A stretch of DNA of 64,000 nt from Schistosoma haematobium (GCF_000699445.3 NC_067198.1:28469536-28533535), one strand, 5' to 3'; shown: positions 40,201-46,622, counted from the first letter of the stretch. Made by a program: numbers and translations. Notes: generated by a model from the letters alone, not told the origin.

Positions 40201-43200
40201 GATGCGGAACCTGGTTGTTAAGAGTAGAGAATATTCGTAGGTTACCGATATTCTATCATGGATGTCTACGAAACATTGCTTGTGTGTTTTGGGAGCACTG
40301 GGTAAGAAATGTCTAGGTTAGGAATAGAGTACTAGTTAAGGATGGAAAGTCGATAGATGAGGTAGCAAATCTTCATCAACTGTGTTAGTTAGGACATGTG
40401 CTGCGTATGCCCAACCACCGCCTACCTGGACGGTGTAACAATAGACTGGGATAAAACTATGACAGGCCAAACCAAAATATGCCATTAGTCTATGAAGCCA
40501 CTGACGAATGAACTTGACCATGTTAATCGGTGTAGACTAACTGGTCGGAGTCCACGTGATTACCGTAACCAATGGTTAGGGATTTTGAATGAAGTGGCTC
40601 AAAATCGTTTACAATGGCGCAGTTGCATCCGTTTTTTCCTTCCCAAATTATGGGATTCTAAATTCCTCATAACCCTTTTTGATGTTTATCCCACTAATTT
40701 ATATTTTCTCAAATTGTATTTTCGATGCCTAATCTGTCCTATCATTACTGATACTGTTACTATCTCTACTATTTGGCCTACAATTTTGATGACGGGGTAT
40801 GTCAAATTGAACAGATGTTCATAAGTACTGGGTTCTACATTGTGACTGACTAACTTACTTTGATTTGTTTGACCAAAGGCAAACCCAGTTGATTGAGATG
40901 CGGGAGTCGAACCAAATATACTTGGAGCAGTTGCAGCGCCGAATTGAGGTTTCAAACCCAAAAGACCTCCTAGAGTAACAATATAAATTTATATCAGTAA
41001 AATTAACTTGCTATAATAATAGATTTTTAAAGAGATAAAAAACAAGGGAGAATGCTTATGCATCAATAGAACCTAAAGTATAACTAAAATGATACCATAT
41101 AATAGTTAGTCCTGGCTGGACTTATTCCTTGTGATAAATTGTAGTTACTAATAGAGAGCAACATCATACTTTGGTATAATGATAGCTAATGTTTAAAAAT
41201 TTGCAATTAATAGCCGTAATTCAAAAAAAAGCCAATTCACGTTATAACTTTAGGGGAAAGATACTTTACGTAACTATATGAAAGTCAGAAAAAGAGTAAC
41301 ATACATTAGTCTAAAAAACGAGTATATAGAATCAGATTAAGATCCAATGACTAAAGGCAAGTAAGCATGCATACTATTATTTTGATTATGACTGACGGAC
41401 ATTATTGTTGTCAGTAGAATCAACCATACTTTTGTCATGTAGATACCACACAATACTCAATGTAATTATTCTATACACATGTGCTTGTGAAGCAAATGAA
41501 AAAGTGACAATTAAAGTGATTAGAAAATTGATGGGGTCACAGAAAATCTGAAGCAACAACTTTACGACAATCATTAAACATGAGTCGGTGTTAACTAAGT
41601 CACGCTTTTTGTGACAATTACAAAACTAATTGTGTAGTTAGGTTATAAATGGTTGAATTGAAAGTATTAGTTCCGCTGGAATATTATCCTCTTATTGGAG
41701 AAACTAACTCTAGTTCAAGGGGGATATCATTAAGGAGGTTTGCATAAACAAAAAACAAATGCACATAAAACACATAAGTGATAATAGAGCACAGGATATG
41801 TTTAAAACTAAGTCAATAACCACTTTACATTTGAAATTGCTACTAGAAAAAAACGGTACTTGTCAAGTAACAATAATTCGTAGTACCTTGGGAAGTTTGT
41901 CCAAAGGCTGATTGAGTCCCTGTACCTCCAAAAAACATACTATTGCTGCTACTAACACCACTGGCTGAAGCACCAAACAAAGTATTTGCAGGTTTACTAG
42001 TCTGACCAAAAATAGATGTTGTTGTATTCATTTGAGGTGATCCGAATTGAAACGGTTTCGCAGTGGATGAGGTGGCAAAGATTGAAGTCCCACCCGCTGA
42101 TGTTGATGGACCACGGCGATTCAAAGAATAATCCTCTAGGCGAAGTTCCTACAAATAAAAAAACACACACTACTTATTAAAATATACATTACTACTGTTA
42201 CAATTGCACCAAAATAAGTATGCACCATATAAGTAAGAAAATCAAATTTTAAAAAGACAGAAGTAGAGAAGGAAATTCTCGCAGTTAATATACATGAGCA
42301 AAATCAGAACTAGTACCATTACTAATAATAGGTTGTTTGAGAAATGGAACCTTCTAATTCTTGCTTAGCATAAAGAATCGACAGTGCAGTGTAACACTCT
42401 AAAGTTTATGTAACTGACTGCCTCCATGACTAATTTATTTTACAGTAATAGAACCTATGGTAGGAATTTTCCTCAACTTACTTTCATTTCATTTGTGCTG
42501 TTTACTGCACACAAATACTGGTACAAATGGACACCAAAGCAAAATGCGCTGTACAAATAAGGAAGTCGAATTGTGAAAAGTTGATCAAGAAAAATAAATG
42601 AATAACAAGTGAATGAGAGTAGTTAACAACAAAAGATGCAGTTCACTTAGAAATACAGCCAAGAAAGACCAATTTCAGTCAAACAAGCTCATCTGGCCTT
42701 TATGAAGAATATAAAAGACAATCACAAGAGGGTCTCTATCCGTTTGTTTCGAGCCATTTCTAGTAACATCCCAAGACATCGAGTTGCATAACCTTTAGGA
42801 TCCCAACTACGGAGTTGCGATGGAATGCTAGATACCAGTACTGCAGAGTTTTGATTCATACCAATGCACCGGGTCAAAAACTAGCCACCTCCGCATTTTA
42901 TTTAGCTAGTCAGCGTCAGCAATATGAAATTCTCTAGGATTATATTCAAAACACATGTCCAAGTCAATGAAATAGCTGTTTCAAGATGGTAGAGCTAAAT
43001 GGATTATCATCAGTGAATCCGAAAACATGTTGCCAAACCTCTTTATTACTAACATAGTGCTGCCACTGAATGTAACCAATCCCTCGGAGACAACGATGGT
43101 CAATCAAAGTCGTCAAACATTCTCAACTCGGAAGCCACGTTTCCTGAAAATCGATTAAAACTGCTTTCATCTGATTTCTCAGAGCCATATAAATATCATG

Positions 43201-45003
43201 ACGGACCCAACGAGCCATATCTGATAACGTCTCTAGCCACTGTGTAGTACCATCTCTCGGACCCCAACCAGGGAGTCGTGAAGGACCAACAGAATCAAGC
43301 CCTTTGAAGATTTCTTTCATATCACGACACCATGTCATACACTGACTACCTCTTCGCCTTTTCCAACCAGTCCCACCGTCGGCAAATAATGCACGACGTG
43401 GAATTCTCTGGGACGACATTCGCAGAACATGTCCAAGCCACCGAAGTCGGTGTTTCAAGATGGTAACATCGATTGCTTTATCGTCTCTGCGCCCGAACAC
43501 ACGATGCCGAACCTATGCATTACTAACATGGTGTTGCCACTGGATGTCAGCAATCCTTCAGAGACAGTGATGATCGAACACAGAGAGTCGTCTAACATCC
43601 TCAACTCGGAGAGGCCAGGTTTCACAAGCATAGAGCAAAACTGCTCTCACCGACGCGTTGTAGATCCGACCTTTTACAGCCAGACTAACATCACGAAGGC
43701 GCCAAAGATGGCCCAGATTGGCATAAGTCGCTCTGGCTTTCACTGTACGTGCATTGATCTTATCACTCACGCCACCATCAGCACTTATGCAGCTACCCAG
43801 ATACACGAACTTCTCGACTACTTCTATCTGCTCACCATCCAGAGTGAGTACAGGATTAGGATCCTGCCAGTCTTGTAGAAGTACTTCGCACTTCGAAGGT
43901 GCAAAGCACATACCATACCTACGGACATTGATTGCCAACTGATTAAATGCGGATTGCATGCCTTGGGCATTATCGCACAGTAAGACAATATCGTCCGCAT
44001 ACTCAAGGTCGAGAAGTCTTTCTCCAGGCAACAGATCCACACCGTCACCCGGAGTAGACCGACGTGCTTCGATGAGTTGTAAGGAGCCTGAAGAAACCCA
44101 GTGCTTATAAGTGGGACGTTTCGCGATTTTCGTGGCGTCATGAAGTTGCAACCAACTTGCTGACATCAATCCTTTGTTGGTGGTCACTTCATTGGCCATT
44201 GAAAAGTAAGGTAAGATTGGCGCAGGCCAGAGCATGATCAGAGTCCAGATAGGTACTCCAAAAGGAGCGACAGTCTTGTACACAACCACGCCAGCGGTAG
44301 CTGATCGCGATATGATCGAAACAACTAAAGCAAAGACACTTATAAATTGCAAGTTGTGAAATTCATTCCTCGTTATTCAAATACATATATGATAGTTTGA
44401 AAATATGAAGCAGAAATGATGGTTTTAAATGTTGATTCATTAAATAAACTTGTAGTGACGTTCAATTAATATTGCTCGAAAATCACGTAGACCAATAAAT
44501 AATATACATTGAGATTAAAATAACCAACTAGGCTTAAACGGTGCAGACCTTTTATAAACCCATTTACTAATTTTTCATTTAATTACCTCTAGGCTTTTAT
44601 CCTGATACTCTTTCATAGCGGTGATGCACATATGTTTTGCATTTACTTGGGAGGACTGACCACCCCGTTGCATTATTTCGGTTGTAATGGGTGGATTAAA
44701 TGCAAGTGACGTCCCATTGGAGGTCATACTTGTGGAACCCCACGACAACGCATTCATCTGGTTCCCAGTGAAAAGTTTATTTGTTCCACCGAGACCACCT
44801 GACTGTTGACCAAACAGGTTTGAAGTAGGCTGTGTTTGAGGATTCGACGTGGCTCCAAACAGCGAAGAACCTATGAAGAATTAATAATAACTATAAGGTA
44901 CTTACTTTGTCCAAAAGCAGAGCTGGAAGTGGCACCAAAGGCAGCTATAGAGATAATGTCAAGTAGATTAATTACAAAACTTACGCTTATTTGCTCCGAA
45001 CAT
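662..45003 (-). CDS. NUP98: Nuclear pore complex protein Nup98-Nup96 precursor (complete, 23 exons)
   Basis: The precursor is self-cleaved into Nup98 (mobile FG nucleoporin, mRNA export) and Nup96 (scaffold of the Nup107-160 Y-complex). Exons, 5' to 3': 45003-44985, 44944-44906, 44870-44587, 42148-41887, 40969-40859, 36529-36270, 36196-35965, 30684-30194, 28960-28568, 27003-26596, 24572-24138, 22497-22223, 22122-21894, 20021-19932, 19266-19050, 18270-18008, 14971-14457, 13691-13376, 6320-5987, 5887-5313, 4516-4171, 3726-3486, 914-662. All junctions are GT-AG, every phase matches, and the sum is 6588 nt (2195 aa plus TAA). The start ATG gives MFGANK, and the first FG follows at once. The human precursor is about 1.8 kb of residues, so this one is somewhat longer. 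Least certain are the acceptors at 3726 and 13691, which were chosen because only they keep frame. The locus is usually named NUP98. Confidence 0.93.
1780..2453 (+). mobile_element. Family A RTE-type LINE fragment (reverse transcriptase core)
   Basis: The fragment sits in intron 22 of NUP98-NUP96, antisense to the gene. It encodes [17 protein letters not shown], then [26 protein letters not shown] (RT catalytic box, here LADD) and a C-terminal block ending [17 protein letters not shown]. The reading frame is open for 230 codons, but the element lacks endonuclease, 5' RT motifs and 3' end. Homology to the full copy at 9886-13094 stops near 2453. It is truncated at both ends and cannot be autonomous. 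Confidence 0.9.
2630..3340 (+). mobile_element. Family A LINE deletion derivative carrying an inserted family B 3' end
   Basis: The left part (2630-2815) matches the family A 5' UTR and start of the endonuclease ORF, including the GGTACATGGAATGT block. At 2816-3050 is AT-rich sequence resembling a family B 3' UTR, ending TTGTTACTGACTGACTGAG. From 3051 family A resumes in the post-endonuclease linker ([18 protein letters not shown]) and then jumps at about 3305 directly to the family A terminus (GTAACAGGTGTAAGTAAGT). The endonuclease centre and the whole RT are therefore missing. Only ends and linker survive. The copy is inside intron 22. Confidence 0.75.
4722..4790 (+). repeat. Sm-alpha-like SINE tail relic
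   Basis: The segment with TGGTGGTCTAGCTTCAATTG and ACTCATGATTTCAACCA recurs near 18407-18445 with few changes. It resembles the 3' part of the schistosome Sm-alpha SINE family, whose 5' part carries a hammerhead ribozyme. No ribozyme core is visible at this copy. It sits in intron 20. Confidence 0.45.
5260..5292. repeat. (TA)n microsatellite
   Basis: About 16 TA units lie in intron 20, starting 20 nt inside the intron from the exon 20 donor (exon ends at 5313). Length variation here could alter the spacing around the 5' splice site. Confidence 0.95.
6625..7925 (-). mobile_element. Family C RTE-type LINE, internally deleted, 5' and 3' ends retained
   Basis: Read on the minus strand, 7925-7400 is the family C 5' region, also seen in plus orientation at 24940-25620. 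From 7400 to about 7080 it encodes a decayed endonuclease start ([21 protein letters not shown], later [11 protein letters not shown]). The rest of the ORF is gone, and 7080-6625 holds 3' UTR sequence ending in ATATTTATGTGTTCAAATAAATAA. RT motifs are absent. It lies in intron 18 and is oriented with the host gene. Confidence 0.7.
8286..9755 (-). mobile_element. Family B RTE-type LINE fragment lacking the RT catalytic centre
   Basis: Decayed RT and C-terminal sequence in the sense [20 protein letters not shown], then [18 protein letters not shown]. The RQGC-like block is joined directly to the [13 protein letters not shown] block, so the catalytic (F/Y)xDD segment is missing. The order continues through [16 protein letters not shown] to [14 protein letters not shown]. 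The stretch is almost identical, in inverted orientation, to 39240-40681 (several translated segments are identical; a 1-nt difference lies in an A run near 8800). It has no recognisable 3' UTR: similarity stops at about 8286. Confidence 0.85.
9874..9885. repeat. Target-site duplication, 3' side of the family A LINE
   Basis: TTTCACTACCAC, identical to 13095-13106. The pair brackets the element at 9886-13094 exactly. Confidence 0.9.
9886..12903 (-). pseudogene. Endonuclease-reverse transcriptase ORF of family A LINE (one nonsense codon)
   Basis: This is a 1006-codon frame (start and both stops in the same frame). The apurinic-type endonuclease shows [24 protein letters not shown] and SDHHLL in order. 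The reverse transcriptase shows [74 protein letters not shown] and the catalytic FADD, then [12 protein letters not shown] and [11 protein letters not shown]. It copies its RNA at a nicked chromosomal target (target-primed reverse transcription). A TGA at 12423-12421 falls just before the GDFNAKVG motif and splits the endonuclease. No frameshift was seen. If the stop were read through or polymorphic, the protein would be complete. Confidence 0.92.
9886..13094 (-). mobile_element. Near-intact family A RTE-type LINE
   Basis: The element is 3209 bp, in intron 18, bounded by a perfect 12-bp duplication. The 5' UTR is about 190 nt (13094-12904). One long ORF follows (12903-9886). Its last codon TAA (9888-9886) is also the last bases of the element before the duplication, so there is essentially no 3' UTR. 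A GTAAGTAAGT-like terminus is shared with the other family A copies. It lies on the same strand as NUP98-NUP96. The only clear lesion seen is one in-frame TGA (12423-12421) in the endonuclease. This is the best candidate for a recently active source copy in the window. Confidence 0.93.
13095..13106. repeat. Target-site duplication, 5' side of the family A LINE
   Basis: TTTCACTACCAC, identical to 9874-9885. Confidence 0.9.
15850..17175 (-). mobile_element. Family A LINE, doubly deleted derivative
   Basis: On the minus strand this copy has the family A 5' UTR (about 17175), the endonuclease start, then a jump within TGGCAGT...GTAAGGATCTG to the RT palm, and a second small jump near 16075 to the C-terminal tail and terminus (15850). 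Its 104-residue RT segment (16685-16371) is identical to one in the copy at 32262-32576. Both carry FADH in place of the catalytic FADD, followed by a stop (LLSHTH*). It lies in intron 16. It keeps both ends but cannot encode an active protein. Confidence 0.85.
17330..17905 (+). mobile_element. Family C LINE 3' end, old copy
   Basis: Decayed coding sequence resembles the family C C-terminus: [13 protein letters not shown], then [20 protein letters not shown] and [13 protein letters not shown]. This matches the copy at 37538-37879 ([40 protein letters not shown]). A 3' UTR follows, ending TTTATTAAATAAATAAA. It lies in intron 16, antisense to the gene. Confidence 0.65.
18276..18326. repeat. (AAT)17 microsatellite touching the exon 16 acceptor
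   Basis: A perfect run of 17 AAT units. Read on the minus strand it is (ATT)n followed by TGTAG, so the repeat itself forms most of the pyrimidine tract of the 3' splice site of exon 16 (exon starts at 18270). Confidence 0.95.
18345..18450 (+). repeat. Hammerhead-SINE (Sm-alpha-like) relic
   Basis: TAGGACGAAACGGCCGTC followed by a TTCTGGGTTTTC block and TGGTCTAGGTTCGATTG, ACTCATGAATTCAACCA. The CGAAAC plus downstream GTC part matches the 3' half of schistosome hammerhead ribozymes carried by the Sm-alpha SINE. The CTGATGA half of the core is not present (the sequence there is ACCGAACTAAT), so this copy should be catalytically dead. It lies in intron 15. Confidence 0.5.
20461..20740 (-). mobile_element. 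Family C LINE 3' terminal fragment
   Basis: On the minus strand the sequence ends TTTATGTGTTCAAATAAATAATAAATA and contains GTGTGGCGCATATG. This is the same 3' terminus as the copies ending at 6625 and 37302. Only the 3' UTR is recognisable. It lies in intron 13. Confidence 0.6.
21500..21615 (-). mobile_element. Family B LINE 3' terminal fragment
   Basis: The reverse complement matches 34370-34450, the 3' UTR of the nested family B copy: GTTCATCTTGTTGTGCTAAT, GGTATGGCAGCTTGGACCGA and CCTGCGTTGTAGCTGACTGA. It is a severely 5'-truncated insertion in intron 13. Confidence 0.7.
22602..22674 (+). repeat. tRNA-like sequence with GTT anticodon, probable SINE head or tRNA pseudogene
   Basis: GTGGCTTAGTAATTAAGG fits an A box (TGGCTTAGTAATTAAGG), CGACTGTTAACCACT an anticodon arm with GTT (Asn), and AAGTTTGACTACC a degraded B box. 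The T stem and acceptor stem do not pair well, so a working tRNA is unlikely. AT-rich unrelated sequence follows, as expected for a tRNA-derived SINE. It lies in intron 11. Confidence 0.4.
23590..24060 (-). mobile_element. Family B LINE 3' end, old copy
   Basis: The reverse complement encodes decayed C-terminal motifs (tryptophan/histidine block near 24000, NRWLETL-like block near 23900) and ends with a 3' UTR matching GTTGTGCACATGTGGTATGCCAACTTG-type sequence at 23660-23700 of family B. It lies in intron 11, in gene orientation. Confidence 0.55.
24940..25620 (+). mobile_element. Family C LINE 5' region
   Basis: The stretch matches, in opposite orientation, 7600-7925, with shared blocks such as CACCTCGCCTTATCCCACGG and GTGTGACTGGCTTCATGCAG. 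It continues to about 25620 through CCCTATGACCATCTCTAACC and other sequence of unclear origin. No RT or endonuclease motif follows. It is a 5' fragment in intron 10. Confidence 0.6.
25785..25860 (-). mobile_element. Family C LINE 3' terminus, very short
   Basis: The reverse complement contains TATATATTATGATGCCCC and CGAATATTTACGTGTTTAAA, a diverged version of the family C terminus. Only about 75 bp is recognisable. Confidence 0.45.
26596..28960 (-). other. Nup98 linker exons 9-10
   Basis: Residues 567-833 connect the FG region to the autoproteolytic domain. Exon 9 contains [21 protein letters not shown], similar to the PYGDSPLFR block in animal Nup98, followed by basic and Ser-rich sequence. 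Exon 10 is Ser/Asn-rich with [14 protein letters not shown] and a [21 protein letters not shown] stretch that could be helical. Both exons are whole-codon blocks (393 and 408 nt, phase 0 at both ends), so either could be skipped without breaking frame. Confidence 0.85.
28961..30193. other. Intron 8 of NUP98-NUP96, no repeat recognised
   Basis: 1233 bp of AT-rich sequence without open frames of note or similarity to the LINE families named here. Intron 9 (27004-28567) is likewise free of recognisable elements. Confidence 0.5.
30823..32620 (+). mobile_element. Family A LINE, 5' part, split by a nested insertion
   Basis: The family A 5' UTR begins at about 30823 (AACTCCACCTGGAGCCC) and the endonuclease start follows at 30985. 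A frameshifted and stop-containing endonuclease/linker runs to 31700 ([18 protein letters not shown] is recognisable), then RT motifs up to [12 protein letters not shown] at 32576. At 32621 the sequence changes abruptly to family B. The element resumes at 34462. It lies in intron 7, antisense to NUP98-NUP96. The FADD to FADH change makes the RT inactive. Confidence 0.88.
32613..32620. repeat. Target-site duplication of nested family B LINE, left copy
   Basis: ATCAGCAT, repeated at 34454-34461 directly after the family B 3' end. The uninterrupted sequence is seen on the minus strand in the sister copy near 16330. Confidence 0.85.
32621..34453 (+). mobile_element. Family B RTE-type LINE nested in family A
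   Basis: This is a 5'-truncated copy. It enters at the linker before the RT ([17 protein letters not shown] then a TGA at 32711-32713). RT follows: [71 protein letters not shown] and YVDD (catalytic). A 1-nt frameshift lies near 33459, after which the ORF continues to 34253 ([63 protein letters not shown]). A 200-nt 3' UTR ends GTTGTAGCTGACTGAG. This is the best preserved family B copy in the window. Confidence 0.92.
34454..34461. repeat. Target-site duplication of nested family B LINE, right copy
   Basis: ATCAGCAT, identical to 32613-32620. Confidence 0.85.
34462..35112 (+). mobile_element. Family A LINE, 3' part after the nested insertion
   Basis: The RT C-terminal sequence resumes ([19 protein letters not shown], then a diverged LLYGG and the [18 protein letters not shown] tail) and ends with GGGTAACAGGCGTAAGTAAGT, the same terminus as other family A copies. 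Matching sequence on the minus strand is 16330-15850. Confidence 0.85.
37190..37227. repeat. (TA)n microsatellite
   Basis: About 19 TA units in intron 5, 80 bp beyond the 3' end of the family C LINE at 37302-38434. Confidence 0.95.
37302..38434 (-). mobile_element. Family C RTE-type LINE, 5'-truncated, 3' end complete
   Basis: On the minus strand the copy enters at [20 protein letters not shown] (catalytic YADD present) and runs through [15 protein letters not shown] and [18 protein letters not shown]. An in-frame stop is at 37939-37937. It then continues [30 protein letters not shown] and [22 protein letters not shown] to TAA at 37538. A 230-nt 3' UTR ends AATATTTATGTGTTCAAATAAACAAATAA. It lies in intron 5. 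Positions 37603-38420 are almost identical to 43213-44040. Confidence 0.9.
38782..39025 (+). mobile_element. Family B LINE RT scrap flanked by long imperfect direct repeats
   Basis: A 120-bp piece (about 38850-38972, [21 protein letters not shown] joined to [18 protein letters not shown]) lies between two related stretches: 38782-38842 (TTTTATCAATAGGGATATTA onwards) and 38980-39025 (TTTTATTAATAGAAATACTA onwards), both ending ACAATGTTTACTTTAATTTA. It carries the same deletion of the RT catalytic segment as the copies at 8286-9755 and 39040-40850. Confidence 0.7.
39040..40850 (+). mobile_element. Family B RTE-type LINE lacking the RT catalytic centre
   Basis: The linker ([36 protein letters not shown]) is followed by stop-ridden RT motifs, then [20 protein letters not shown] and [18 protein letters not shown], showing the catalytic-segment deletion. 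The C-terminal blocks run to [14 protein letters not shown], and a 3' UTR ends TTGTGACTGACTAAC at about 40850, only 8 nt from the exon 5 boundary (40859). It is antisense to NUP98-NUP96 in intron 5. Positions 39240-40681 are near-identical to 8286-9755 inverted. Confidence 0.87.
40970..41886. other. Intron 4 of NUP98-NUP96, no repeat recognised
   Basis: 917 bp, AT-rich, with standard splice ends and no motif I can assign. Confidence 0.5.
42480..43212 (-). mobile_element. Family C LINE 3' half, old diverged copy
   Basis: The reverse complement encodes a decayed C-terminus ([25 protein letters not shown]; later a TSYLDMDMC-like stretch and GTPGICILLTLTS-like stretch) and a 3' end with TTTGTACCAGTATTTGTGTG. 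It corresponds piece by piece to 37302-38200 but is much more diverged. It directly abuts the young copy at 43213. It lies in intron 3. Confidence 0.65.
43213..44352 (-). mobile_element. Family C LINE, young copy with internal deletion and missing 3' end
   Basis: On the minus strand, 44352-44050 encodes the end of the endonuclease ([20 protein letters not shown] in one frame) and the linker ([20 protein letters not shown]). It then jumps directly to [18 protein letters not shown], skipping most of the RT fingers and palm. The rest is the same as the copy at 37302-38434, including the same in-frame stop (43560-43558), up to WLETLSDMA, where it ends inside the ORF at 43213. No 3' UTR of its own follows. 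Confidence 0.85.
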
Positions 45004-45060
45004 TGTTACGGGTTGATTTTCACGCAATCAGAAAAAATAAAGTCTGAAAAGAGAAAAAAA
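45003..45060 (-). promoter_or_regulatory. 3' splice acceptor just upstream of the NUP98-NUP96 start codon
   Basis: On the minus strand a pyrimidine tract (TATTTTTTTCTCTTTTCAG) ends with AG at 45045-45044, 40 nt before the ATG at 45003. This is a strong 3' splice site. No obvious upstream donor or coding exon was seen. It could accept a 5' UTR exon or be a spliced-leader trans-splicing acceptor, which is common in schistosome mRNAs. The spliced leader itself cannot be tested here. Confidence 0.5.
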
Positions 45061-46618
45061 TATTTGGTAATAAGTTGGAAAAGACCGAGGAAAAACTATG
45101 TAAGTTAAACCATGGGTTATTTGACCTTTGTAATTGACAGCTTGTTGACAAGTTAATCAAAAACTAGTAACTGAACTACACAGCCTCTCAAAGAATTTTC
45201 GCTGAGACTATAATTTTTAGACGGACTCTGAGAGACGCCAAAGTAACCCTTACTAAACCTGCCTACTTACTCGCGTCCAAAGAGGATTACAGACTAGGAT
45301 GTAAAGTCAGTCGGGGTTCAGAGTAAGAAGTGAGATTCAGGGTTTTCATCACAAAATGACATAAACATAATACCAAGATGCGACTTAATCATATGGATGA
45401 ATAAAGTTCGCGCCGATACCCTAGAATCGGTATTTTAAGTTTGATTGGCTCATCCATAGATTGTGGTCTCGCAGACTTATTATACTTTCAAACCGAAGCC
45501 TAAATAATGCCGTTTATTGACAACAAGAGGACCAAAGTCGATCATTTATAAACAACAGAGGCATTAAGTCAATGTTAATTCGACGTCTAACAAAATGAAT
45601 CCTTCGGTTCAACCGCTACCTTTAATAGGTGTTGACCGGGGAAAAATATTATAAAGTCGATCTGTTTCTGAATTTTATCAACAGAATAATCACAAATCCA
45701 TCCAGGGAAAAATACTAAGTCATGTCGTACTGCACCAACCTCGCCCCGTTTAACTTAATCAACGCCACTTGGTTTTTATTCCGGGTGTCTATATTACACA
45801 TCAACCAAGCACAATCAAATACTGACTGAATGCTATTTAGGTAGACTGAAAATGAAATAAGCTAACTCTAGTTATACGCCAAAAGGAAATTTTCATTGCA
45901 ACTAAATGAGGTTTTACTCGTCCCCATGAGCCCTCAAACTATTTCTGAAGATAAAACTTCAACAGTATGTATGATCTCGCCATCCGTAGTCTAGATATAG
46001 AAGAGGCAACAAATAATAATGGGGACATCAGGAACACCTGCCCACCAGTTATCAAAACTCAAACCACCCGCGGCAGCAGCGCATGTCTCAGGGTCGGATA
46101 TTTAGAATAGAAGTTTTGCAAGTTTCATTGAAGGACTTTAACTACGGTACTAAGCGTGTAGTAAAAGCATTTTATCTCAAAATACATGAGCTTAGAAACT
46201 TGAGGGTAATCTAAGTGCAATACAACCCTTGATAGTGCTATTTCAACGAATCACAAGTTTACAGATAAGCCACTTATGGAACAAATTTCAAGCAACAGAC
46301 CTATCCGAATTTCACTATCGTACATTGGATCAAAATCGAGATTACTTATTCCCTGTTAAGAATAGTGAGTAGGTTATTTAGTACTAATTTAAACTCTTAT
46401 ACACCTTACTTAGTACTCATTCCAGCCAAGTATTTTCTCTCCAAAAGCGGCAGGGTAAGTTTATCTACCCTGACGAACAAAAGAAAAGGCGATGTCTCAT
46501 AGGTGGGAAAGGTATCTGATCAGTCGTTTATATGCATCCAGCTTTGTATTCAAGGACTGTCTATTAGCAAAATTAACTGTTAAGCTTAATTGTTGTCTAT
46601 CGAGGACCGAAAATATTT
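45061..46618. other. Region upstream of NUP98-NUP96, no gene recognised
   Basis: The promoter of NUP98-NUP96 should lie here, but I see no certain core element. Around 45530-45600 plus-strand sequence resembles a worn family B RT stretch (INNRGIKSMLIRRLTK), so part of it is an old LINE. The rest (45850-46600) shows no motif I can name. Confidence 0.4.
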
Positions 46619-46622
46619 ATGA
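46619..46622. repeat. Target-site duplication (ATGA), left of LTR element
   Basis: ATGA directly precedes the 5' LTR (TGTAGCGG...) and recurs at 51884-51887 directly after the 3' LTR. Confidence 0.75.

Larger units (their letters stand above)
42107..44700 (-). other. GLEBS motif (Rae1/Gle2-binding), split by intron 3
   Basis: Residues about 77-128 read [10 protein letters not shown], then [18 protein letters not shown] at the end of exon 3, continuing [15 protein letters not shown] at the start of exon 4. This matches the GLEBS block of animal Nup98 almost residue for residue in its core ([21 protein letters not shown]). In animals it binds the beta-propeller mRNA-export factor Rae1. The intron at 44586-42149 (2438 nt) falls between the two Glu codons and carries family-C LINE copies, so correct removal of this repeat-filled intron is needed for a working Rae1 site. 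Confidence 0.93.
30194..45003 (-). other. Nup98 FG-repeat region (exons 1-8)
   Basis: Residues 1-566 are low-complexity Gly/Thr/Ser/Ala/Gln sequence with about 40 FG dipeptides, by my count: [47 protein letters not shown] and others. Canonical GLFG is rare (two clear cases, both in exon 7). The dominant contexts are xLFGx, xFGQx and FGFG. Such repeats form the hydrogel permeability barrier and bind transport receptors. The region is interrupted by the GLEBS motif after residue 76. Exons 4 to 8 are separated by introns loaded with LINEs; exons 1 to 3 by introns of 40 and 35 nt. Confidence 0.92.
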
